Source: an uncultured Bacteroidales bacterium
GTDB lineage: Bacteria; Bacteroidota; Bacteroidia; Bacteroidales; UBA932
NCBI GenBank assembly: GCA_946184255.1
Contig: CAMHFA010000012.1
Coordinates: 1 to 12,809 of the forward strand
Length of the DNA stretch: 12,809 nt
Direction of reading: 5' to 3'
Shown here: positions 1 through 6,742 of the stretch, piece after piece
How the letters are laid out: each line of letters opens with the position of its first letter
How positions within the stretch are numbered: position 1 is the stretch's first letter
Notes under the pieces: model-generated
Databases searched by the model: none
What the model was told of the DNA's origin: nothing
The model's input: only the letters and a program-made list of their open reading frames with translations
Translations under genes and position numbers: made by a program

Positions 1-39
1 AAGGACTGTATTTTATTTATTATCAAAAAATTACATCAA

Positions 40-483
40 ATGTTAAAACAGTACGAGACCGTTTTCATCGCTACTCCCGTTTTGTCTGAACAACAGATGA
101 AGGAAGCGGTTGCAAAGTACACCAAGCTCATTACCGACAACGGTGGTGAAGTTGTGTACGAAGAGGACTGGGGACTCCGTCAGCTGGCCTATCCGATCCA
201 GCACAAGACCTCCGGTTTCTATTATCTTATCCAGTTCAAGGCTGAGCCCACTTTCGTGGAGATCCTCGAGACCCAGTATTTCCGTGATGAGAGGATCATC
301 AGGTTCCTTACCGTCGCCCTCGACAAGGATGCAGTTGCTTACGCAGAGCATCGCAGGGAGAACAGGAACAAGGCCACTGCTCCCAAGGCAGAAGCCCCCA
401 AGGTAGAAGAACCCCAGGTCGAAGAGCCCGATTATGATGAGCCCGTTACTCCGGCCGAGGCCAATGAAGAAGAAAACGCTTAA
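40..483 (+). CDS. rpsF: 30S ribosomal protein bS6
   Basis: Structural protein of the 30S platform, where it pairs with bS18 and binds 16S rRNA. The N-terminal part (residues 1-105) matches the bS6 fold: it opens [10 protein letters not shown] and contains a [10 protein letters not shown] stretch and [10 protein letters not shown] near residues 81-90, all typical of the family. The protein is 147 aa, longer than the roughly 95-130 aa usual for bS6. The excess is a Pro/Ala/Glu-rich tail (about residues 112-147) with near-repeats of a P-x-V-E-E-P unit and a very acidic end, probably disordered. The ATG at 40 has no Shine-Dalgarno sequence in front, only A/T-rich leader, as expected in Bacteroidota. 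It is the first gene of an rpsF-rpsR-rplI operon; rpsR starts 20 nt after its stop. The 39 nt upstream show no clear promoter, which may lie outside the window. Identity is very secure. Confidence 0.97.
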   Translation: MLKQYETVFIATPVLSEQQMKEAVAKYTKLITDNGGEVVYEEDWGLRQLAYPIQHKTSGFYYLIQFKAEPTFVEILETQYFRDERIIRFLTVALDKDAVAYAEHRRENRNKATAPKAEAPKVEEPQVEEPDYDEPVTPAEANEEENA

Positions 484-489
484 AAACAC

Positions 490-495
490 AGGAGG
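490..495 (+). promoter_or_regulatory. Strong Shine-Dalgarno sequence of rpsR
   Basis: AGGAGG lies 8 nt before the rpsR ATG at 504. This is a full-strength canonical site. Most Bacteroidota genes lack one because their ribosomes sequester the 16S 3' tail, so a perfect site in front of bS18, one of the sequestering proteins, is unusual. The sequence is directly visible; any regulatory meaning is inferred. Confidence 0.85.
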
Positions 496-503
496 AAATC
501 ACT

Positions 504-782
504 ATGGCACAGAATGACGCACAGAATGCTGGAATCCGCTATCTGAACCCTCCTACAGTTGAGGTCAGAAAGAAGAAGTACTGCCGTTTCAAGAAGGCAG
601 GCATCAAATATGTCGATTACAAGGATCCTGAGTTCCTTAAGAAGTTCCTCAACGAGCAGGGAAAGATCCTTCCCCGTCGAATCACCGGTACTTCCCTCAA
701 GTTCCAGAGGAAGGTCGCCCAGGCCGTAAAGAGGGCCCGTTCCCTTGCTCTGCTTCCGTATGTTACCGACCTTCTTAAATAA
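504..782 (+). CDS. rpsR: 30S ribosomal protein bS18
   Basis: Small-subunit platform protein that forms a heterodimer with bS6 and contacts the central domain of 16S rRNA. The 92 aa product has the family core: [19 protein letters not shown] (about residues 23-41), then the segment ending [20 protein letters not shown] and the basic helix [13 protein letters not shown]. The length is slightly above the 75-85 aa typical, owing to a short N-terminal extension (about residues 1-18). The ATG at 504 is fixed by an AGGAGG 8 nt upstream. The gene sits between rpsF (20 nt gap) and rplI (15 nt gap) and must be cotranscribed with them. The three gene order without priB or ssb in between is the common Bacteroidota arrangement. 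Identity is very secure. Confidence 0.97.
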   Translation: MAQNDAQNAGIRYLNPPTVEVRKKKYCRFKKAGIKYVDYKDPEFLKKFLNEQGKILPRRITGTSLKFQRKVAQAVKRARSLALLPYVTDLLK

Positions 783-783
783 T

Positions 784-788
784 AGGAG
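784..788 (+). promoter_or_regulatory. Shine-Dalgarno sequence of rplI
   Basis: AGGAG immediately follows the rpsR stop codon and sits 9 nt before the rplI ATG at 798. It is somewhat weaker than the rpsR site, but still a clear purine-rich ribosome binding site. It supports the chosen start. Confidence 0.7.
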
Positions 789-797
789 AGCGCAATC

Positions 798-1244
798 ATG
801 AAGATCATTTTGAAGAAAGAAGTTGCCAATCTCGGCGAGGCCGGTGATGTGGTAGAAGTAAAGGGTGGTTACGCTCAGAATTACCTGATTCCCCAGGGAT
901 TCGCCACTGTCGCTACTCCGTCTGCTCTTAAGCAGCTCGAGGAGACCAAGCGCCAGAGGGCTCACAAGGAGGCTAAACTGGTTGCCGATGCTGAGGCTCT
1001 CGCAGCTAAGATCGAGGCCGCTCCCGTAAAGGTTGCTGTCAAGGTCAGCGAAAGCGGTAAGATCTACGGTTCGGTTACTACCGCCCAGATCGAAGAGGCT
1101 CTCAAGGCCGTCGGTATCGAGGTCGAGAAGAAGAACATCACTATTCCCGAGGACATCAAGGCCCTTGGTGAGTACGAAGGAACGGTCAAGTGCTACAAGG
1201 CAGTCAAGGCCGCCGTCAAGTTCATCGTCGAGGCTGAGGCTTAA
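798..1244 (+). CDS. rplI: 50S ribosomal protein bL9
   Basis: Large-subunit protein that binds 23S rRNA near the L1 stalk and reaches along the ribosome surface. The 148 aa product has the standard length and both lobes. The N-terminal rRNA-binding lobe opens MKIILKKEVANLGEAGDVVEVKGGY-like and shows the family pattern of spaced glycines followed by Y-x-x-N-Y-L-x-P-x-G-x-A (residues about 23-37). A charged Glu/Lys-rich linker helix (about residues 45-75) and a C-terminal lobe with SGKIYGSVTTAQI follow. It is the last gene of the rpsF-rpsR-rplI operon, and a hairpin terminator begins 22 nt after its stop codon. Nothing unusual is seen in the protein. Confidence 0.97.
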   Translation: MKIILKKEVANLGEAGDVVEVKGGYAQNYLIPQGFATVATPSALKQLEETKRQRAHKEAKLVADAEALAAKIEAAPVKVAVKVSESGKIYGSVTTAQIEEALKAVGIEVEKKNITIPEDIKALGEYEGTVKCYKAVKAAVKFIVEAEA

Positions 1245-1266
1245 GATCCGGTTTTGGACATAGCAT

Positions 1267-1302
1267 AAAAAAGGAGCAGGATTTAATTCTGCTCCTTTTT
1301 TT
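1267..1302. terminator. Bidirectional intrinsic terminator shared by rplI and the acyl-CoA synthetase gene
   Basis: The arms AAAAAAGGAGCAG (1267-1279) and CTGCTCCTTTTTTT (1289-1302) form a GC-rich 8 bp stem extended by A:T pairs. A run of T follows the stem on either strand, so it can stop both convergent operons. The stop codon of the minus-strand synthetase gene (1283-1285) lies in the loop, so one arm is also the last coding codons of that gene. Confidence 0.9.
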
Positions 1303-2959
1303 CATCGTCCGGTTTGAAGAACTTGTATTTGAAACGCCGGATCTTCTGGGTGGCGGTCTTCTCAAAGTCTTCCTTCATTACGTCCACCTCTCCAATGTTG
1401 GACTGCTTGCTGACCCGCTTGTTGACATAGTCCATGACGGCCTTCTTCCAGGATTCGATGTTCTCGAAGAACTTTTCCTCCTTCTCGATGACTCCCCAGT
1501 CTATGACCTTTTCGTCAAACTTCACCAATGCGACCAGTTTGCCGTCCCTCTGGATAACCAGGGATTCGTTGACTCCGCGCATGTTGTTGATCACCTGCTC
1601 GATCTCTTCGGGGTAGATGTTCTCTCCGGAAGGACCGACTATCATATTGCCCAGACGTCCTTTAATATAGTACCGGCCCTTTGAATCCATGCAAGCCAGG
1701 TCATTGGTGCGGAACCAGCCGTCATCAGTGAGGGCGGCCCTGGTGCGCTCAGGATCACGGTAGTAACCAAGCATTACATTGTCACCCTTTGCGACGATTT
1801 CTCCCTCGCCGGTTTCTGGGTCCACATTCTGAAGCCTGACCTCCACGTTGTAGGCAGGAACACCTATGGATCCAACCACTGTCTTGCCTACGCAGGCATT
1901 GGTGATAAGTGGAGCGGTCTCGGTCAGTCCGTAGCCGATAGCATAAGGGAAATGGGCCTTGTTGAGGAATTCCTCCACGGTAGAATCGAGTTTGGAACCG
2001 CCTATGCCGAAGAATTTCAACTTGCCACCGAAGGTTTTGTAAAGCTTCTTCCCGATCAGCCAGTACAGAACCCTGGGCATCTTTTTCTGCATCCAGGAGA
2101 GGGTACGGCTTTTCTCGATGGTCGGGACGACGCTGTTCCTGTAGATCTTCTCTATGATCAGCGGTACGGCGCACATGATCGTGGGACGTACCTTATTCAT
2201 CGCTTCCAGCAGGATCGAGGGTGTCGGCGGTTTCTTGATATAGTAAACGCATCCTCCGACGAATAGGGGATAGAGTACGCTGAAAGCCATCTCATAGGTG
2301 TGGGACATGGGCAGGATTGACAGCCATCTGTCTTTCTTTCCGGCCGGCTGGGCGTGGAAGGCGGCTATGATGTTCTGGCAAAAGTTCCTGTGGCTGAGCA
2401 TTACACCCTTGGCATTCCCTGAAGTACCTGACGTGTAGATGATGGAAGCCAGATCGTCAGCCTGAGGCTCGGAGGAATGCCCTTCGCATGTGAAGGCGAG
2501 GTCATCCTTCTTTATGAATTCGAAGGTCTCGATATCGATCACAAGGGTAAGTCTTTCCTTGACTTCATCGGACAGTTTCTTCAGGAGTCTTTTGGAAATG
2601 AATATGGCCTTGCACCCCGAATGTATAAGGATATTGCTCACCTCGCTTTCGGATGAATCCGGAAGGATGGGGACCGTTACCCTTCCAAAGGGGACGCATG
2701 AGAACATTGCCACCGTCCAGTTGGGCATGTTGTTGGACAGGATAGCCACCTTGTCTCCGGCGCTGATCCCGAACCTGTTGAAACGGTGGGACAGTTCCAG
2801 GCACTTGTGCTTGAAAGTCTCGTAGGTATATTCCTGCCCACCGCCCACGAATTGGGACAGAGGTCTGCGGGCAAATGTGTCCGTGGACATCTCGAAAAGC
2901 TTCGAGAGGGTGGTTACATAATTCTCCCTGCTTTGCTTCAGTAAGCCTTTAATCGACAT
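1283..2959 (-). CDS. Long-chain acyl-CoA (or acyl-ACP) synthetase, AMP-binding family
   Basis: Adenylate-forming enzyme that activates a fatty acid with ATP and transfers it to CoA, or possibly to acyl carrier protein. The 558 aa length is normal. The signature motifs are present in order: the ATP-binding loop YTSGTSGNAKGV (residues 175-186), GYGLTETAP (342-350), the W-x-R-T-N-D-L motif with Asp420, GRLGNMIV with Arg435, and a C-terminal TQKIRR whose Lys539 fits the catalytic lysine position. The many Lys residues at the C-terminus are partly encoded by the terminator arm. It starts 12 nt after a PlsC-like acyltransferase gene, in the same order as the domains of the fused Aas protein. A role in recycling fatty acids into phospholipid is therefore plausible, though substrate and carrier cannot be read from sequence. 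Confidence 0.9.
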   Translation of the reverse strand: MSIKGLLKQSRENYVTTLSKLFEMSTDTFARRPLSQFVGGGQEYTYETFKHKCLELSHRFNRFGISAGDKVAILSNNMPNWTVAMFSCVPFGRVTVPILPDSSESEVSNILIHSGCKAIFISKRLLKKLSDEVKERLTLVIDIETFEFIKKDDLAFTCEGHSSEPQADDLASIIYTSGTSGNAKGVMLSHRNFCQNIIAAFHAQPAGKKDRWLSILPMSHTYEMAFSVLYPLFVGGCVYYIKKPPTPSILLEAMNKVRPTIMCAVPLIIEKIYRNSVVPTIEKSRTLSWMQKKMPRVLYWLIGKKLYKTFGGKLKFFGIGGSKLDSTVEEFLNKAHFPYAIGYGLTETAPLITNACVGKTVVGSIGVPAYNVEVRLQNVDPETGEGEIVAKGDNVMLGYYRDPERTRAALTDDGWFRTNDLACMDSKGRYYIKGRLGNMIVGPSGENIYPEEIEQVINNMRGVNESLVIQRDGKLVALVKFDEKVIDWGVIEKEEKFFENIESWKKAVMDYVNKRVSKQSNIGEVDVMKEDFEKTATQKIRRFKYKFFKPDDEKKEQN

Positions 2960-2971
2960 CTGGTTGCCTTT

Positions 2972-3532
2972 TTAATGAGTGATGTATCCTTCTGGATGCT
3001 TCCCCTGGAGGTGCATCTGCTCGTATAGGGCCTGGATCCTGTCGGTATCCGCCCTGGCGTCGTCAGTAAGTTCTACTTTCTCACCTATGCTGACCCTCTT
3101 CCTACCCCAGTCGAAGTAGCCGAGGTAGCAGGGACAACCCACAGCCTTGGCGATAAGGTGGTATCCTGTCTTCCACTTCTTAACCGGCTTGCGGGTGCCT
3201 TCGGGAGCTATGGCAAGGATGAAGGATTTTTCGCCTTCCATCTGGTCAATGAGACTCTTGACCATGGCTGATGCATTGCTCCTGTCCACCGGGACTGCAC
3301 CCATCGACCGGAGAAGGCCCCCTATCGGCCAGAAGAAGAATTCCTTCTTGATCATGACCCTTGCCTTCTGGGCATCGAACTGGGTGTAAAAGAGGTAGGA
3401 GACCACAAAATCCATGGCCGAAGTGTGTGGGACACCGAGTATGACAGCCTTATCCTCAGGAACAGGACCTCCGACAGTGGTCCAGCCCATCCTTTTCAAA
3501 AGCCATCCGCAGAAATTTCCCCAACGTGACAT
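2972..3532 (-). CDS. PlsC-like 1-acylglycerol-phosphate acyltransferase family protein
   Basis: Probable membrane-associated glycerolipid acyltransferase that moves an acyl chain onto a lysophospholipid or related acceptor. The 186 aa product has the family blocks: the catalytic H-x4-D motif HTSAMD (His36, Asp41), a middle block ending GAVPVDR (78-84) and the acceptor-binding EGTR motif (111-114). It is shorter than most PlsC enzymes (about 240 aa) and lacks an obvious long N-terminal membrane helix, resembling the short stand-alone acyltransferases common in Bacteroidota. The ATG at 3532 lies 11 nt after the parE stop, with a GGAAGAG stretch in front; the downstream synthetase gene follows after 12 nt. 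Family assignment is firm. The true acceptor is unknown, and a role in ornithine lipid or lysophospholipid acylation is equally possible. Confidence 0.85.
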   Translation of the reverse strand: MSRWGNFCGWLLKRMGWTTVGGPVPEDKAVILGVPHTSAMDFVVSYLFYTQFDAQKARVMIKKEFFFWPIGGLLRSMGAVPVDRSNASAMVKSLIDQMEGEKSFILAIAPEGTRKPVKKWKTGYHLIAKAVGCPCYLGYFDWGRKRVSIGEKVELTDDARADTDRIQALYEQMHLQGKHPEGYITH

Positions 3533-3543
3533 CTCTTCCAGGA

Positions 3544-5424
3544 TTAAATATTGACGTCTTCAAGTTCTTCCTCGGACTTAAGGTTGGCCCTGATGAAATT
3601 CTGACGGTCGATCGTGTTGTCTCCCATGTAGAATTCCATGATGTCCGAGATGGATTCCTCATCTGACAATTTGACGAGGTCAAGCCGCATGTTCTCCCCG
3701 ATGAAATCCACGAATTCGTCGGAGGAGATTTCTCCCAGACCCTTGAACCTGGTAATCTGTACAGAGGTCTTCAGGGCCTTGATCGCCTTTTCCTTCTCAT
3801 CAACCGAGTAGCAGTAGCGCCTCTCCTTCTTGTTCGCAACCCTGAAAAGGGGAGTCTGGAGGATGTGGACGTGACCGCGGCGGATAAGGTCCGGATAGTA
3901 CTTCATGAAGAAGGTCAGGACCAGCATCCTGATGTGCATCCCATCGTCATCGGCATCGGTTGCCACTATGATGTTGTTGTAGCGGAGGTTGTCAAGGTCG
4001 TCTTCGACCCCGAGTGCGGAGATAAGGAGGTTGAGCTCCTCATTCTCGGCCACCCTCTTGCGGCTCTCCTTGTAACAGTTGATCGGTTTGCCACGGAGGC
4101 TGAAAACAGCCTGGTAATTGGCGTTTCTGACCTTGGTGATGGTTCCGGATGCGGAATCTCCCTCAGTTATGAATATGCTTGTCTGTTCGGCAAGGTCCTG
4201 CTTGTCCTTTGGGAGTTTGTCGCTGAAATGGTAGCGGCAGTCGCGGAGCTTGCGGTTATAGACATTGGCCTTCTTGTTCCTTTCCCTGGTCTTTTTCTGG
4301 ATTCCGGCAATCTCTTCACGTTCCGCCTGTGATTCCTTTATCTTATTCTCGATAATAGGTACCACGTCCAGATGGATCCTGAGATAATTGTCCAGGTTCC
4401 TGGCGACGAAGTCGTTGATGAAGGAACGGATGGTAGGGCCATGCTCGTCATTCTTGTACTTCTCCCACATGTATGTGGAGCCGAGTTTTGTCTTGGTCTG
4501 GCCTTCGAAGTTGGGCTCCTGGATCTGGATGCTGACAGCTCCGATGATTCCCTGGCGGCAGTCCTCGGGCTTGTAGTCCTTTTTGAAATACTCCTTGAGG
4601 GTCTTCGCTATCGCCTCCCTGAAAGCGGCCAGATGGGTTCCGCCGTCACGTGTGTTCTGTCCGTTGACGAAGGAGGAGATGTTCTCGCCATAGGAATTGC
4701 CGTGGGTCAGGACTATCTCGATGTCCTCACCCTCAAGATGGATAGGCTCGTAGAGAGGAGTCTCGGACATGTTTTCACGGACCAGGTCAAGAAGACCGTT
4801 CTCAGACTTGTAGGCGGTTCCGTTGAGAACCAGTGTCAGGCCCTTCTTGAGGTAGGAATAGTTCTTCACCATGGTCTCGACATAGTCCATGTTGAAGTCG
4901 AAACCATTGAACATCTCTCCATCCGGAGTGAATACTACCAGGGTGCCGTTTTTCTCGTTTACTTTCTCTTTCTTGCCGCTTCCTATGAGCTGGCCGCGCT
5001 CGTAGCTTGCCCAGGAGCTCTCTCCCTCACGGAAGGATTCCACGTAGAATTTTTCGGAAAGGGCATTTACCGCCTTCGTTCCGACACCGTTGAGTCCGAC
5101 GGACTTCTTGAAGACCTTGTCGTCGAATTTGCCTCCTGTGTTGAGCTCGCTTGTGGCCTTGACAACCGATCCGAGAGGAATTCCACGTCCATAGTCACGG
5201 ACCCTGACCTGCTTGTCCTCGATGTCAATGATGACCTTGTTGCCGAAGCCGGCGGAGAATTCGTCAATACAGTTGTCAACTATCTCCTTAAGGAGTACAT
5301 AGATGCCGTCACCGGGGTTGGCTCCGTTACCAAGCCTTCCGATGTACATGCCGGGACGGCGCCTTATGTGTTCGACACCCTCCAGGGTTTTTATATGGGC
5401 GTCAGTATATTCTGTGTTTTGCAT
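3544..5424 (-). CDS. parE: DNA topoisomerase IV subunit B (type IIA ATPase subunit)
   Basis: ATPase/TOPRIM subunit of the type IIA topoisomerase that unlinks daughter chromosomes, working with ParC. The 626 aa protein has the GHKL ATPase motifs: KEIVDN with Glu47 and Asn51, DYGRGIP (77-83) and the glycine box GLNGVGTKAVNA (110-121). A QTK loop (309-311) and the TOPRIM metal site, EGDSASG with Glu421 and the D-x-D motif at Asp490/Asp492, follow. The start is supported by the family's usual opening of a short tail before HIRRRPGMYIG. The length and start favour Bacteroidota ParE over GyrB, but paralogue assignment by eye is not absolute. No parC is present in this window. Two lipid genes follow within 11-12 nt gaps, so the three are probably cotranscribed. 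Confidence 0.9.
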   Translation of the reverse strand: MQNTEYTDAHIKTLEGVEHIRRRPGMYIGRLGNGANPGDGIYVLLKEIVDNCIDEFSAGFGNKVIIDIEDKQVRVRDYGRGIPLGSVVKATSELNTGGKFDDKVFKKSVGLNGVGTKAVNALSEKFYVESFREGESSWASYERGQLIGSGKKEKVNEKNGTLVVFTPDGEMFNGFDFNMDYVETMVKNYSYLKKGLTLVLNGTAYKSENGLLDLVRENMSETPLYEPIHLEGEDIEIVLTHGNSYGENISSFVNGQNTRDGGTHLAAFREAIAKTLKEYFKKDYKPEDCRQGIIGAVSIQIQEPNFEGQTKTKLGSTYMWEKYKNDEHGPTIRSFINDFVARNLDNYLRIHLDVVPIIENKIKESQAEREEIAGIQKKTRERNKKANVYNRKLRDCRYHFSDKLPKDKQDLAEQTSIFITEGDSASGTITKVRNANYQAVFSLRGKPINCYKESRKRVAENEELNLLISALGVEDDLDNLRYNNIIVATDADDDGMHIRMLVLTFFMKYYPDLIRRGHVHILQTPLFRVANKKERRYCYSVDEKEKAIKALKTSVQITRFKGLGEISSDEFVDFIGENMRLDLVKLSDEESISDIMEFYMGDNTIDRQNFIRANLKSEEELEDVNI

Positions 5425-5431
5425 ATTCCTA

Positions 5432-5463
5432 CAAATTTACGAACTTTTGGCGGGATTTGAAAA
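5432..5463 (-). promoter_or_regulatory. Candidate promoter of the parE operon
   Basis: On the minus strand a TAAATTTG (5439-5432) matches the Bacteroidota -7 element TAnnTTTG. A TTTT (5463-5460) sits 20 nt upstream, in place of the expected TTTG. A difficulty is that the -7 element is only 7 nt from the parE ATG, so transcription would start almost at the start codon. The real promoter may lie further upstream. Confidence 0.35.
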
Positions 5464-5487
5464 AGTATCTTTTATGTGCTAAATTTG
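5456..5487 (+). promoter_or_regulatory. Promoter of the DUF1573 gene
   Basis: TTTG (5456-5459), a 20 nt spacer and TAAATTTG (5480-5487) match the Bacteroidota primary sigma factor consensus exactly. The expected transcript start is near 5492-5496, downstream of an in-frame ATG at 5476, which argues against that ATG as the true start. Confidence 0.75.
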
Positions 5488-5532
5488 CGTTTGGAAAGGT
5501 ATTTGCAACAGTACTTTTCTCAAAAGGACTCC

Positions 5533-6729
5533 ATGATGAAAAGAATAGCCGGAATAGTACTTCTTGTGGCCGCATGCCTGCTGGCCATCACTCCTTCTGC
5601 ACTTGCGCAGGGTTCGCAGAAGGATAACACTTTCGGAGGAGTCGTCAAGCTGGACAAGACCGTCCACGACTTCGGTGACATCATGCTGTCCGACGGCCCT
5701 GTTTCTGCCACTTTTACAGTCACCAACGTAGGCAATAAGCCTCTGGTTATATATCATGTGGCTTCCTCCTGCGGATGCACTGACGTAGAATGGACCAAAC
5801 AGCCTCTAAAGCCCGGTGAGAAAGGTTCCATAAAGGCCACCTACAAGAATGACGAAGGTGCCTATCCTTTTGACAAGACTTTGACTGTCAATTTCTCCGA
5901 GCCCAAGCAGCCGGTTATCCTCCGCCTCAGGGGCGAGAGCCACTCTAAGAAACTCAGCCTCTCCGAGATGTACCCGGTCAAGTTCGGAAGCCTTGGTTTC
6001 AAATCCGTTGACATCAAGGGTGGAAACCTCTCCCAGGGACAGCAGAGGAGCGGAGAAATGGTAGTCGCGAACCTGAGTTCCAAGCCCCTGGACGTGAAGT
6101 TTTCCGAGGTAAGCAAGGGCCTTTCCCTCAAACTGTCCGCCAATCCGATCCCGGCTGGTGGGACTGCAAAGCTGACCTACACCGTTACTGCCGACCGTGA
6201 TCATTGGGGTAAGAATTACTACTATGCCACTCCTGTTGTCGGCGGACGTACCTACAATGCTGTTGTTTCCCCTTCGGCTTCGAAAACTGACGCTCCGGGT
6301 ACTGAGGCCCTCGTGGCAGACCCGAATCCTGAACTTGGGGCAGGTAAGAAAAAGATAGGAATATATACCCTTACCAAGGAGGACTTCTCCTCATGGACCA
6401 AGGAACAGCGTGATGTCGCCCCAATTCCGGTTGCGTCAGAAAGTACCTTTTCCTTCGGCAAGGTAAAGTCCGGAAGCAAGGTCAACGGGACCTTTACCAT
6501 TTCGAACCAGGGTAAAACCCCTTTCAAGGTCTATAAGGTTGACTCCGAGAGTTCCCACCTTAAGGCAAAGGCCTTCCCGGATGTCGTCCCTGGTGGAAAG
6601 GGCACCTTGGAAGTTTCCCTTGACACTTCCGGTTTCCCGAAAGGGGAGTGCCTGATAGTGCTCACACTCACCACTAATTCTCCTGTCCGTCCGATAATGA
6701 ACCTCTTCCTTACCGGTTGGATTGAATAG
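5533..6729 (+). CDS. Secreted DUF1573 domain protein with three Ig-like repeats
   Basis: Exported protein of unknown function, 398 aa from this start. Residues 1-24 form a signal peptide (basic start, hydrophobic core, ALA-Q cleavage site), with no lipobox cysteine, so it is likely periplasmic or surface exposed. The first domain (about 38-130) is a classic DUF1573/ASPM-SPD-2-Hydin-like fold with the family's SSCGCT motif (Cys80, Cys82). A middle domain (about 135-250) and a third (about 300-398) have the same Ig-like pattern of alternating beta strands and N-x-G-x-x-P turns but lack the CGC. I chose the ATG at 5533, or 5536 just after it, because AAAAGGA lies just upstream and an earlier in-frame ATG (5476) precedes the predicted transcript start. 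A permease gene follows after 13 nt and is probably cotranscribed. Confidence 0.88.
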   Translation: MMKRIAGIVLLVAACLLAITPSALAQGSQKDNTFGGVVKLDKTVHDFGDIMLSDGPVSATFTVTNVGNKPLVIYHVASSCGCTDVEWTKQPLKPGEKGSIKATYKNDEGAYPFDKTLTVNFSEPKQPVILRLRGESHSKKLSLSEMYPVKFGSLGFKSVDIKGGNLSQGQQRSGEMVVANLSSKPLDVKFSEVSKGLSLKLSANPIPAGGTAKLTYTVTADRDHWGKNYYYATPVVGGRTYNAVVSPSASKTDAPGTEALVADPNPELGAGKKKIGIYTLTKEDFSSWTKEQRDVAPIPVASESTFSFGKVKSGSKVNGTFTISNQGKTPFKVYKVDSESSHLKAKAFPDVVPGGKGTLEVSLDTSGFPKGECLIVLTLTTNSPVRPIMNLFLTGWIE

Positions 6730-6742
6730 TCTCATTTGCTGA

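Noticed and set aside
1..39. A promoter or a bS6:bS18-binding leader structure before rpsF
   Set aside because: Only 39 nt of A/T-rich leader are present, with no TAnnTTTG match and no convincing hairpin; the relevant sequence is probably upstream of the window.
43..965. Minus-strand open frames of 148 and 161 codons opposite rpsF, rpsR and rplI
   Set aside because: They are complements of highly conserved ribosomal protein genes, and their products resemble no family I know.
3544..5424. Reading this gene as gyrB
   Set aside because: The total length of 626 aa and the N-terminal tail before HIRRRPGMYIG fit Bacteroidota ParE better. A paralogue search would settle it.
4372..5460. A 362-codon open frame on the plus strand, fully antisense to parE for most of its length
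   Set aside because: ParE on the minus strand has every expected motif across the region. The antisense product shows no recognisable domain and an odd Val/Leu/Asp-rich composition expected from the complement of biased codons. No promoter or ribosome binding site precedes it.
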